From CAVXTT01 sp963764685 (lineage in GTDB: Bacteria; Bacteroidota; Ignavibacteria; Ignavibacteriales; Ignavibacteriaceae), in the NCBI GenBank assembly GCA_963764685.1, contig CAVXTT010000007.1:1-64000 (forward strand): a stretch of DNA of 64,000 nucleotides. Direction: 5' to 3'. The notes under the pieces are model-generated. The model did no database searches and was not told the DNA's origin. It was given only the letters and a program-made list of their open reading frames with translations. Positions 18,018-26,357 of this stretch are shown piece after piece. Each line of letters opens with the position of its first letter. Within the stretch, counting starts at the first letter, position 1. The position numbers were made by a program, and so were the translations under genes.

Positions 18018-20402
18018 ATGTTTAAAAAGATCCAGGTCCTTCTTATTGTCCTGTTTAATCCTGTTTTTTTATTTGCCGGTGAGGCAAACCTGAAAATTCC
18101 ATCTTTAAACAGTACACAGATGAATCTGCTGGTTTGGGGACTTGTGGTCTGCGTTTTTGGACTGGGATTCGGTCTTTACCAGTACTTCAGGGTAAAAAAT
18201 CTAAAATCTCATTCTTCAATGCTCGATGTAGCTCAAATAATTTTTGAGACCTGCAAGACATATTTACTTCAGCAGGGTAAATTTCTTGCAATTCTGTTTG
18301 TATTTATTGCCGCCTGTATTGCTTTCTATTTCGGATTTTTGCTTGAAACAGAAGCATCAGGTGTGTTATTAATTTTAAGCTGGACAGTAATCGGGATTCT
18401 TGGTTCGTACAGTGTTGCCTGGTTCGGAATCCGTATGAATACTCTCGCCAACAGCCGAATGGCATTTGCATCCCTTGAAAGGAAACCAATTAAATTATTA
18501 AATATTCCTCTTGATGCAGGTATGAGCATTGGTGTAATGCTTATATGTGTTGAGTTGATTATGATGCTGATCATCCTGCTGTTTATTCCACGTGATCTTG
18601 CCGGTGCCTGTTTTATCGGATTTGCAATAGGTGAATCGCTTGGCGCCAGTGCTTTGAGAATTGCAGGCGGTATCTTTACAAAAATTGCAGATATCGGTTC
18701 TGATCTGATGAAAATAGTTTTCAAGATAAAAGAAGATGATCCCCGGAATCCCGGAGTTATTGCAGATTGTACAGGTGATAATGCCGGCGACAGCGTTGGG
18801 CCTACTGCTGATGGTTTTGAAACTTACGGTGTTACCGGTGTTGCTCTAATAAGTCTTATCGTTCTGGCGATCCCTGATATTACATATCAAACGGAACTGC
18901 TTACCTGGATCTTTGCAATGCGTATAATGATGATAATAACTTCAATAGGGTCGTTTTATATAAATAAAATTGTCAGCACAGCACGATTTGCTCATAAAGA
19001 GGATATAGATTTTGAGGTACCCCTTACCTCTCTTGTCTGGATTACTTCAATAGTATCAATCATTGTTACTTTTATTGTGAGCGCACAATTAATCGGACAT
19101 CTGCCCAATAACCTATGGTTTTATTTATCCATAATAATCAGCTGCGGAACACTTGGTGCTGCCCTTATTCCTGAATTTACAAAAATATTTACAAGCACTA
19201 AATCAAAACATGTTGAGGAAATTGTGTCTTCCTCACGAAACGGAGGAGCTTCCTTAAATATTTTATCAGGACTTGTTGCCGGTAATTTCAGTGCATTCTG
19301 GATGGGACTTGTATTTGTAGGATTGATGTTTGCTGCTTATTCATTAGGCAGCGGCGCCCTTGAAGGTTTTATGATTTATCCTTCAATATTTGCATTCGGA
19401 CTTGTTGCATTCGGATTTTTGGGAATGGGACCTGTTACAATTGCAGTCGACAGCTACGGTCCTGTTACGGATAATGCCCAGTCAATTTATGAATTATCAC
19501 TGATTGAAGAAATTCCAGGAATTGAAAAAGAAATTGAAAAAGATTTCGATTTTAAACCTGATTTTGAAAAAGCAAAATATTACCTGGAAGCAAATGACGG
19601 GGCAGGAAATACTTTTAAAGCAACAGCTAAACCTGTGCTTATCGGTACTGCGGTAGTTGGTGCAACTGCAATGATCTTTTCATTAATATTGTTGTTAAAG
19701 CAATCACTTGGAATAGAACCTGAGACAGTATTAAGTCTTCTTAATCCTTATACAAATTTTGGATTCCTCTGCGGCGGGGCTGTTGTTTACTGGTTTACAG
19801 GGGCATCAATACAGGCAGTAACTACAGGTGCGCACCGTGCAGTTGAATATATTAAACAAAATATTCAACTTGATGAAACTGCAAGTAAGAGCGCATCTAT
19901 AGAAAAATCAAAGGAAGTTGTTAGGATATGTACCCAGTATGCTCAGAAAGGTATGCTTAATATATTTATTGCAATCTTTTGTTTTGCGCTTGCATTTGCT
20001 CTTTTATCTGCACCAGCAACTTCAGTTGCCCCGGTATCCTTTTTTATAAGCTTCCTAATTTCAATTGCTATATTCGGATTATTCCAGGCAGTCTTTATGG
20101 CAAATGCAGGAGGTGCCTGGGATAATGCAAAAAAAGTTGTTGAAGTTGAGCTTAGAGAAAAAGGAACTGAACTTCACGCAGCAACTGTTGTTGGTGATAC
20201 GGTCGGAGATCCATATAAAGATACTTCATCGGTTGCATTAAATCCCATAATTAAATTTACAACGTTGTTTGGACTTCTTGCAATGGAAATTTCTATTTCA
20301 GAAGGTTTCAAACATCAGGCGCCATATGTGGGAGCAGTAGTTTTAGCGATCGCTCTCTTTTTTGCCTGGAGATCATTCTACAGGATGAGGGCTACAGAGT
20401 AA
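18018..20402 (+). CDS. hppA: Membrane-bound proton/sodium pyrophosphatase, divergent type
   Basis: A 794-residue integral membrane enzyme that couples pyrophosphate hydrolysis to ion pumping. The catalytic loops are recognisable: DIGSDLMKIVFKIKEDDPRNPG from Asp225, DCTGDNAGDSVGPTADGFETYG, GMGPVTIAVDSYGPVTDNA, and AATVVGDTVGDPYKDTSSVALNP. They differ from the common form (DVGADLVGK, GDNVGDCAGMAADLFE), matching the pattern I recall for the evolutionarily divergent mPPase lineage described from organisms such as Chlorobium and Cellulomonas. The potassium-switch site reads GNTFKATAK, with Lys534 where potassium-independent enzymes have Lys. It starts with a signal-like first helix and is followed by a strong terminator, so it is monocistronic. 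Confidence 0.9.
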   Translation: MFKKIQVLLIVLFNPVFLFAGEANLKIPSLNSTQMNLLVWGLVVCVFGLGFGLYQYFRVKNLKSHSSMLDVAQIIFETCKTYLLQQGKFLAILFVFIAACIAFYFGFLLETEASGVLLILSWTVIGILGSYSVAWFGIRMNTLANSRMAFASLERKPIKLLNIPLDAGMSIGVMLICVELIMMLIILLFIPRDLAGACFIGFAIGESLGASALRIAGGIFTKIADIGSDLMKIVFKIKEDDPRNPGVIADCTGDNAGDSVGPTADGFETYGVTGVALISLIVLAIPDITYQTELLTWIFAMRIMMIITSIGSFYINKIVSTARFAHKEDIDFEVPLTSLVWITSIVSIIVTFIVSAQLIGHLPNNLWFYLSIIISCGTLGAALIPEFTKIFTSTKSKHVEEIVSSSRNGGASLNILSGLVAGNFSAFWMGLVFVGLMFAAYSLGSGALEGFMIYPSIFAFGLVAFGFLGMGPVTIAVDSYGPVTDNAQSIYELSLIEEIPGIEKEIEKDFDFKPDFEKAKYYLEANDGAGNTFKATAKPVLIGTAVVGATAMIFSLILLLKQSLGIEPETVLSLLNPYTNFGFLCGGAVVYWFTGASIQAVTTGAHRAVEYIKQNIQLDETASKSASIEKSKEVVRICTQYAQKGMLNIFIAIFCFALAFALLSAPATSVAPVSFFISFLISIAIFGLFQAVFMANAGGAWDNAKKVVEVELREKGTELHAATVVGDTVGDPYKDTSSVALNPIIKFTTLFGLLAMEISISEGFKHQAPYVGAVVLAIALFFAWRSFYRMRATE

Positions 20403-20424
20403 GATCAATACCTGTCATTAAAAT

Positions 20425-20460
20425 AAAAAGAGAGAGCTCTTAAAGGGGCTCTCTCTTTTT
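20425..20460 (+). terminator. Rho-independent terminator
   Basis: Stem gagagagc/gctctctc extended by an A5/T5 pair, with a ten-base loop and a T-run, 22 bases after the pyrophosphatase stop. The A-run on the other arm could also serve the minus-strand gene ending at 20481. Confidence 0.9.
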
Positions 20461-20480
20461 TAATAACCCAGGAGTACTTA

Positions 20481-21458
20481 TTAAAAATAGTAAAGCACTT
20501 TGAATTCACCTAGAACAGATTTTATATTCTGATCCATCTTGTTGTACTTCAACGACTGGTAGGTACTTTCTATTCCCAGATCAAAATCCTTATGTCCTGT
20601 ATAGCTTATTCTGAATCCATAGGTAAAAAGATTATTGACATTTTCCCCGGTCTCGGAGTAGCTGTCATATTTTACGCTCGCTAGCAGGCCTATCGGAAAA
20701 TGAATAAAGTCTAAATTCAATAAATCTAATTGAACTGAGGCACCTAATCTTACCTTTCCTCTTTCAGCCTGCTGGAATATTTCGCCTGTACCCCATCCGG
20801 CTATTCCGGTAAATCCCAGATAGTCCGTAAGAGCATAGGCATAATTAATATTAAGGAATACATTATATATTTTTTCTTCCGTTAGGAGGGACATTGTTGA
20901 ATCAACAGAACCGGTTTCGTAAACCTCCCTTATGTAATCATATATCGAATAAAGGGTAATATCGCTCGAGGAATAATCTACACTTCCCGAGAGAAAGGAT
21001 CTGTTTGTCTGCAGAATCCTGATCTTCCCTGCAAGTGTATACCCGCTGGCATAGGAAACACCTGAAGAAAGGAGAGTATACGCGTTACTGCCGAGTCGTC
21101 CATAGCCGGAAAAAGCAGCGTTTAATGCGAGCCAGTCATTCCAGGCATATTGGAATTGTACCTTACCGGAGATATATGTCAGGTCTCCAGACACTGTCCT
21201 TATTACTTCCCCCTGGAGATTTTTAACATCTGATTTCAGATCGAGTGCAGCACCCGAGCCAAGATTAAGGTAAAAGTTTGTATTGATAAAGGGGTCAGGT
21301 ACTAATTCTGTGGACATAAAACGGAGGCCGTTCATAATCGGCAGACGTTTGCTTGTCCTTAGGACAGAGTCCTGAAACCCCTGTCCAAAGAGATCAGGGC
21401 TAACCATTAAAACCAGAAATAGAAAGAACACAATTGGTCTGTAAGGCAAATTTTTCAT
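20481..21458 (-). CDS. Outer-membrane beta-barrel protein, paralog of 42923-43948
   Basis: A 325-residue protein with signal peptide (MKNLPYRPIVFFLFLVLMVSPDLFGQ) and alternating amphipathic strands ending in an aromatic (FKVLYYF), typical of outer-membrane barrels. Its motifs (MSTELVPDPFINTNFYLNLGSGAA, QYAWNDWLALNAAFSGYGRLGSNAYTLLSSGVSYAS) correspond to those of the 341-residue protein at 42923-43948, so the two are paralogs. No function is known to me. Convergent with the pyrophosphatase gene. Confidence 0.75.
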   Translation of the reverse strand: MKNLPYRPIVFFLFLVLMVSPDLFGQGFQDSVLRTSKRLPIMNGLRFMSTELVPDPFINTNFYLNLGSGAALDLKSDVKNLQGEVIRTVSGDLTYISGKVQFQYAWNDWLALNAAFSGYGRLGSNAYTLLSSGVSYASGYTLAGKIRILQTNRSFLSGSVDYSSSDITLYSIYDYIREVYETGSVDSTMSLLTEEKIYNVFLNINYAYALTDYLGFTGIAGWGTGEIFQQAERGKVRLGASVQLDLLNLDFIHFPIGLLASVKYDSYSETGENVNNLFTYGFRISYTGHKDFDLGIESTYQSLKYNKMDQNIKSVLGEFKVLYYF

Positions 21459-21635
21459 TATATTACCGCTATTAATTTATGTAAGATTGATTGCTGATTA
21501 TGTTCCGGGTTTGATATTATTTTATTAAAAGCCTGGTATGAAAAGCTAAGTCCAAACCGGGTATTCCAAAAGAGCCAAATTTATTTAGATAATTTAACAT
21601 TTTTTTCTTTTGCTTTGCAATAAATCGGAGCTGCA

Positions 21636-22298
21636 ATGAAAATTCTCTTATCAACATTATTATTGATCTTTATAGGATCCGGTTCCCTCTATGCCCAGAA
21701 CGCATATGGAAGCGACCTCTCTGTTGTGTTTGTTTCGCCTACCGGTACAAACGCCAAATACTTTAAGGAAGGATTCGGTGCAATTGGCGGGGGATATTAT
21801 GAAAATGAGTCGGGTTGGAGAATAGGTCTGACCGTAGGATTTTTAAGAAACGGTCTCAACAGCACTGAGCTTAATAATCATTTTCAGACATTAGGGCAGC
21901 CGGGGACGGTGGATATAGATGGTGCATTAAATACAATTCCGATTCTTTTAAGTGCAAAATATCTCCTTCCGGGAAAGTCGGTCCGGTTCTATGGTTTAAT
22001 CGAAGGAGGCTTATATATGTACTGGTATAAAGCAACCGGTACTATAACTTATACAGGATCAAGTCCCGGTACTACCCCGATAGATAAATCTGAATTCAGC
22101 AGTGAATGGGGATATAATTTCGGATTGGGTGCCCTATTTCCTGTAAACAAGGAAGTTTCCATAGATGCTAACGTCAGATATCATATTGTCAGGAATTCCG
22201 GAACAATAGATGTGAATTATTATACCGGTGAAGAGTCTGTCGGGTCAAGTCACCTGCTCAGCTTCGGTTTAGGCGTAAACTGGTATTTCATTAAGTAA
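21636..22298 (+). CDS. Outer-membrane beta-barrel protein
   Basis: A 220-residue protein with signal peptide (MKILLSTLLLIFIGSGSLYAQ) and repeated strands such as GGGYYENESGWRIGLTVGFL and SVRFYGLIEGGLYMYWYKA, closing with SFGLGVNWYFIK. It fits the small eight-strand OmpA/OmpW-like barrel class (outer-membrane protein beta-barrel domain). GGAG lies seven bases upstream of the ATG. It is followed closely by a lipoprotein gene, so the two are probably cotranscribed and act in the envelope. Confidence 0.75.
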   Translation: MKILLSTLLLIFIGSGSLYAQNAYGSDLSVVFVSPTGTNAKYFKEGFGAIGGGYYENESGWRIGLTVGFLRNGLNSTELNNHFQTLGQPGTVDIDGALNTIPILLSAKYLLPGKSVRFYGLIEGGLYMYWYKATGTITYTGSSPGTTPIDKSEFSSEWGYNFGLGALFPVNKEVSIDANVRYHIVRNSGTIDVNYYTGEESVGSSHLLSFGLGVNWYFIK

Positions 22299-22334
22299 TT
22301 GATTAGTTCGAAGCAAAAAAACAGAAAGATGGTA

Positions 22335-22964
22335 ATGAAGATTATTAGAACTTACAGATTAAAAATCCTTTTGATAACAATGGCTATATATGTTTCGGGC
22401 TGCAGCCATTCAACAGTAATTACCGACAGCTGGGTTAACCCCGATGCTACCAAGGAATCCATAAAATTTAAGAAAGTTGCAGTCTTCGGCCTTGTATTCA
22501 AAAATGCAACAAGGCGGATAGTGGAAGATGAATTATCAAAACAACTTATAAATACAATAGCTGTACAATCATATAATGTAATTGACGATGATGAACTCGG
22601 CAAATCGGATCTAATTAAAGCCAGGCTTCTCAAACAGGGATTTGACGGAGCACTTATCTTCAGACTCGTAAATCTTGAAAACAGGGAATCATACAGTTCA
22701 GGTGTTTATCCTGGTTCTTATTATTCCTTTTCAGGTTATTACGATTATTCCTGGGGATATATGTACAGCGCAGGAGGCATATACAAAAACGATCAGATCT
22801 ATACTGCGGAAATAAATATTTATTCCTTATCCCAGGATAAATTAATCTGGTCGGGTGAAACTATGTCGCTTAATCCAAACGATATTCCAAAAGCCATTTC
22901 TGAGGTTAGTACAGCTGTAAAGGATCAGCTGGCAGATGACGGCTTGCTTGAAAAAATGAAATAA
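22335..22964 (+). CDS. Envelope lipoprotein with aromatic loop, DUF4136-like
   Basis: About 209 residues starting at ATG 22335, which has AGAAAG upstream; ATG 22329 is the alternative. A lipobox (YVSGC) follows the signal helix. The body begins ITDSWVNPDA...FKKVAVFGLV, a pattern shared by small bacterial lipoproteins of the DUF4136 kind, and contains a Tyr/Ser/Gly-rich loop (YPGSYYSFSGYYDYSWGY) before DQIYTAEINIYSLSQDKLIWSGE. Two similar lipoproteins lie at 34107 and 35981. Role unknown, probably periplasmic face of the outer membrane. Confidence 0.65.
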   Translation: MKIIRTYRLKILLITMAIYVSGCSHSTVITDSWVNPDATKESIKFKKVAVFGLVFKNATRRIVEDELSKQLINTIAVQSYNVIDDDELGKSDLIKARLLKQGFDGALIFRLVNLENRESYSSGVYPGSYYSFSGYYDYSWGYMYSAGGIYKNDQIYTAEINIYSLSQDKLIWSGETMSLNPNDIPKAISEVSTAVKDQLADDGLLEKMK

Positions 22965-23063
22965 TCTAGACTATTTGATCTCAGAAAACTTTTTAACATT
23001 TTTGCTTATTATATGCAATAGGTTTATTAACAAACTTATCTTATCCATAAAAAGAGGATCAAA

Positions 23064-23498
23064 ATGAAAAAACTTCTTCTTGCTATCATACTTTTTGCTG
23101 GTATCTCTCAGTTTACGCAAGCCCAGGAAGTGGGTATACGTTTCGGGGATGCTATCGGAGGTAATTATGCCGTTGATGCAGTTTTCGGTATGAGCGGCTT
23201 CAGCAGAATTCACGCGGATGTTTCCTTCGGAAATGACGGTGTAGGAGTAGAAGCTTTATACGATTTCTATACCCAGCCGCTGGGGCAGGGTTTTGACTGG
23301 TATATCGGCGCAGGTCCTACAGCTTTTCTTGGTGACCCATTTGTACTTGGGGTAAGTGGTGAATTAGGTTTGGAATATCATTTTAATATTCCTCTGGCAA
23401 TAGGCGTCGACTGGCGTCCTACATTTATTATCGTAGAGGATACAGACTTCGAAGCCGGTTGGTTCGGTTTTAATGTAAGATATGTTTTCGGGAAATAG
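23064..23498 (+). CDS. Small outer-membrane beta-barrel protein
   Basis: A 144-residue protein with signal peptide (MKKLLLAIILFAGISQFTQAQ) and eight short strands, for example VGIRFGDAIGGNYAVDAVFG, GVEALYDFYTQPLG and FDWYIGAGPTAFLG, ending in a barrel-type WFGFNVRYVFGK. AGAGGA lies upstream of the ATG. It is closed by a strong terminator. Probable small OmpX/OmpA-like barrel; function unknown. Confidence 0.75.
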   Translation: MKKLLLAIILFAGISQFTQAQEVGIRFGDAIGGNYAVDAVFGMSGFSRIHADVSFGNDGVGVEALYDFYTQPLGQGFDWYIGAGPTAFLGDPFVLGVSGELGLEYHFNIPLAIGVDWRPTFIIVEDTDFEAGWFGFNVRYVFGK

Positions 23499-23522
23499 GT
23501 TTTATTAATAAAAACTGATAAT

Positions 23523-23550
23523 AAGACGCACAATTGTGCGTCTTTTTTTT
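23523..23550 (+). terminator. Rho-independent terminator
   Basis: Perfect palindrome aagacgcacaa/ttgtgcgtctt followed by a run of T, 24 bases after the stop of the small barrel gene. It lies between convergent genes and may serve both. Confidence 0.9.
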
Positions 23551-23574
23551 AACTTTTTGCAATCATTGTCCAGA

Positions 23575-24249
23575 TTATTTACTGCTTGAGTACTTTCCTA
23601 CAATTATCGCGATTATAATGGCAATGTATAATTGTCCGGTAATGCTTATCAGTATTGAAAGTGATCTTGCCGTGGGGGTAAGTGGCAGAAAATCACCAAA
23701 CCCTGTTGAAGTGAAGGTGATAAAAGTAAAGTAAATGAATTTGCTTCCGTATGCGATGGATCGTCCCGCTTCCCCTTCTTCAAGAAAAGAAAATGAATTA
23801 GGAACAACCGCTTCCAGCAGTGCGACCAATAATGCAAAACAAAGACCCAGAAGCAAATAAACATTTATCGCCTGCAGCAGTACCAATCCGTTGACCTTTT
23901 TTGACCTGATGATCTGCACCATCAATACCGCTACAATTAAAAGGAAGAATATGAATTTAAGAGGGAGAGCAATGCTGTAAAGTATGGGCATATTTAATGT
24001 CCGGGAGATCCATTCAGCAGCAATAACGGCCAGTGCAAATACTGCTATCCGCTGTTGATAGTATACTACTGAAAATGCGCAGAGAATAAGAATTACTGTA
24101 AAACTAAGTCCGAATAACGATCGCTGAAAATCAGATGAGAGAATTGGGATTATAAAAATAGATATAGATAGAACCACGAGCAGCAGTAAACTGCTTTCAG
24201 ATAAGTGTTTCTTAATACTTACGAAAAAACTGCTGATGGAACTATTCAA
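23575..24249 (-). CDS. Potassium channel-like protein (ion channel 2 family)
   Basis: A 224-residue inner-membrane protein. About four hydrophobic segments cover residues 20-115, followed by a two-helix pore module at about 128-220. The pore loop reads FTFITFTSTGFGDFLPLTP, with TGFGD at 182-186 replacing the usual TVGYGD filter. That variant is known from prokaryotic two-helix channels and still suggests potassium or monovalent-cation conduction. No RCK or cyclic-nucleotide domain follows. It is transcribed alone, convergent with the small barrel gene. Confidence 0.8.
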   Translation of the reverse strand: MNSSISSFFVSIKKHLSESSLLLLVVLSISIFIIPILSSDFQRSLFGLSFTVILILCAFSVVYYQQRIAVFALAVIAAEWISRTLNMPILYSIALPLKFIFFLLIVAVLMVQIIRSKKVNGLVLLQAINVYLLLGLCFALLVALLEAVVPNSFSFLEEGEAGRSIAYGSKFIYFTFITFTSTGFGDFLPLTPTARSLSILISITGQLYIAIIIAIIVGKYSSSK

Positions 24250-24278
24250 TCAATACTGTTCCAATGAATTGAAGAATA

Positions 24279-24311
24279 AGGGAAGAAGGATAGAACTTAT
24301 CCTTCTTCCCT
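24279..24311. terminator. Strong hairpin between two minus-strand genes
   Basis: Perfect 14-bp stem agggaagaaggata with its complement around a five-base loop, just after the stop of the 24317 gene. No T-run follows on the minus strand, so it could instead protect or separate the transcripts. Confidence 0.6.
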
Positions 24312-24316
24312 GTTTA

Positions 24317-24940
24317 TTAAAATCCTACACCAACACCCACGTGAATGATGGGGTCCCAGTCTTCATAGGGTGAATTGTCATCTTGAAGGACATCAAACAA
24401 AACTTCTGCATACACTGCAGTTGTTGCACTTAGAGGTTGTACAAATCCCGCTCCCAAAAGGATAAAGGGCACCCAAACTCTCTCACTAATGAAATCATAT
24501 CTTCTTGTCGTCTCATTAAACAATGCTGTATAATGTTCAAAATTTGCATATGCGAATTCACCATGCAGATAAATCTTTGGGATTGGTCTAAAACGTCCAA
24601 ATATACTTGCCCCGTAGTTATGATATGTCAGGTCCTGCTGCTCATACTGACTATCATTGATATATGAGTATTGTACTTTAGCACCTAAAGAAAACTTTGG
24701 AGAAACTTTATAGCCGACCATTGGCTCAATACTAATAAGAAAATAATCACTCCAAAAATTAAAGCCGACGGTACCGCCGTAATACCATTTGCTTGCACCG
24801 GAAGTTTGGGTTGGAGTAGTCTCAGGGGCCGGTGTTTCTGTAACAACTGTAGTCGTGGTATCCTTAGTAGTGGTGGTATCTTCAACCTGAGCCATTACTG
24901 TTACAACAGCAACCAGAACAAACAGATATACCTTCATCAT
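24317..24940 (-). CDS. Outer-membrane beta-barrel protein with Thr-rich linker
   Basis: About 207 residues from ATG 24940, chosen because AAAAAGGAG stands just upstream; a longer frame starts at 24967. The signal peptide (MMKVYLFVLVAVVTVMAQ) is followed by a Thr/Val/Pro-rich linker (residues about 20-50) and a porin-family barrel: GGTVGFNFWSDYFLISIEPMVGYK, GASIFGRFRPIPKIYLHGEF, and a C-terminal GVGVGF. It resembles small OmpA-like barrels; the Thr linker may pass through the periplasm. Function unknown. Confidence 0.7.
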   Translation of the reverse strand: MMKVYLFVLVAVVTVMAQVEDTTTTKDTTTTVVTETPAPETTPTQTSGASKWYYGGTVGFNFWSDYFLISIEPMVGYKVSPKFSLGAKVQYSYINDSQYEQQDLTYHNYGASIFGRFRPIPKIYLHGEFAYANFEHYTALFNETTRRYDFISERVWVPFILLGAGFVQPLSATTAVYAEVLFDVLQDDNSPYEDWDPIIHVGVGVGF

Positions 24941-25048
24941 TTTATGCTCCTTTTTATTTGTAAACATATTTAGTTTTGCTTTAAATTAAAACAGATGTTT
25001 AAATTATTTAAATTACTGACCATCCTTTTTAATAGGTGAGTGTGTGAT

Positions 25049-25771
25049 ATGAAACAGTTGATGATCTTAACCTGCATTTTATTAACCGCGACCTCCGTTA
25101 CGGCCCAGGTATTAAGTCAGACCGGGGGAAAGATTTATATTGGTGCTGCTGCAGGTCCCAGCTTCCCCCTTGCAGATTTTGCGGACGATAATCCGGAGAG
25201 CAAAGCCTCAGGCTATGCAACTACAGGCTATAAATTAGAGATCAGCGGCGGAATACGATTAATCAATATATTTGAGATTTCCATAATGGGATTCAGAAAT
25301 GTAAACCCTACTGATCCTGCAAATCTCCGTACTGCTGTAAACAGTCAGAACCCCGCAAATAATTATAATGTGCAGACAGACGATTGGGAAATGTATGGGG
25401 CTTTTGGAGGACTTGGTATTTCCTATCCTCTTCCTAAAAAATTTATTATGGATGTAAGGATAATGGGAGGATATATAAATGTTAAATCCCCCGAGATTTT
25501 ATTAACAACGCCATTACCGGATGTATACTACAAAGTCGAAGGAAAGACAGTGTCAACGCTGGGTTATTTTACTTCGTTGACAGTGAGGTATCCCGTAATT
25601 ACAAAACTATTTGCACTTGTCGGTTTTGAATACCTTGCAGCCATAGCCGATTTTAACGATGTGAAAACGATTTCGAGTATTGAAGGAGCTGTTACTGAAT
25701 CTACTGCCTCATTTCAAAGAACACTTCAGGCCTGGACAATAACTGCAGGTTTGAAGTTCTTTATTCTTTAA
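25049..25771 (+). CDS. Outer-membrane beta-barrel protein
   Basis: A 240-residue protein from ATG 25049 (AGGTGAG upstream) with signal peptide MKQLMILTCILLTATSVTAQ and barrel strands GGKIYIGAAAGPSFPLADF, YKLEISGGIRLINIFEISIMGFR, MYGAFGGLGISYPLP and the final TAGLKFFIL. A typical small barrel of the outer-membrane protein family; no specific role can be given. It converges on the minus-strand barrel gene at 25781 with nine bases between. Confidence 0.7.
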   Translation: MKQLMILTCILLTATSVTAQVLSQTGGKIYIGAAAGPSFPLADFADDNPESKASGYATTGYKLEISGGIRLINIFEISIMGFRNVNPTDPANLRTAVNSQNPANNYNVQTDDWEMYGAFGGLGISYPLPKKFIMDVRIMGGYINVKSPEILLTTPLPDVYYKVEGKTVSTLGYFTSLTVRYPVITKLFALVGFEYLAAIADFNDVKTISSIEGAVTESTASFQRTLQAWTITAGLKFFIL

Positions 25772-25780
25772 GACTAATGA

Positions 25781-26353
25781 TCAATAATCTAAGAAGCGGT
25801 AAGAAAAGATCAATTGAACGGCAAGATCAGCATCCTGCAGCTTAGATATGGATTGATATTTCACTTCCCCTCCAAGAGAAATGATATCATTTAAGGGGAC
25901 AAGATATGTTGCGGCGGCAGAATAACCTATGCTTACCAGCGAACTTGATATATTTTCACCGAAACCTTCAGCATTGTTTGTCAATAATAAAACACCTGTC
26001 GCTACCTTTAATTCAAATTCCGGGAACATAACAGGGAAAATTTTCATTGAAAAAACACCCATTATCGGCACCGATGTCATCGAGATTTTAGCGCTGCCTG
26101 CGTTCCCTGAATAATCCAAAGAGTATAAGGTTGAATACCCGGTTTCCAATCCAAGACTTAACAAATATTCAGGGTGCCACATTATCCTGAATGAACCATT
26201 AAATCCCCCCTGGTTCAAATCAGGTGCATCGATATCAGTGAAATAATGTGAATATCCGGCACCTGCTTCAGCAGTTAAATAATAAGGAACATCGTTCTGG
26301 GCAAAAGCAGCAGATAAAAATAAAATAAGAATTAGAAAAATTTTATATATCAT
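25781..26353 (-). CDS. Outer-membrane beta-barrel protein
   Basis: About 190 residues from ATG 26353, preferred over an upstream TTG since it begins the signal peptide MIYKIFLILILFLSAAFAQ directly. Strands include AEAGAGYSHYFTDIDAPD, SFRIMWHPEYLLSLGLETGYS and the closing QLIFSYRF. It begins four bases after the stop of the glycerophosphodiesterase gene, so it belongs to the three-gene unit 28327-25781: barrel, glycerophosphodiesterase, barrel. Confidence 0.7.
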   Translation of the reverse strand: MIYKIFLILILFLSAAFAQNDVPYYLTAEAGAGYSHYFTDIDAPDLNQGGFNGSFRIMWHPEYLLSLGLETGYSTLYSLDYSGNAGSAKISMTSVPIMGVFSMKIFPVMFPEFELKVATGVLLLTNNAEGFGENISSSLVSIGYSAAATYLVPLNDIISLGGEVKYQSISKLQDADLAVQLIFSYRFLDY

Positions 26354-26357
26354 ACGT

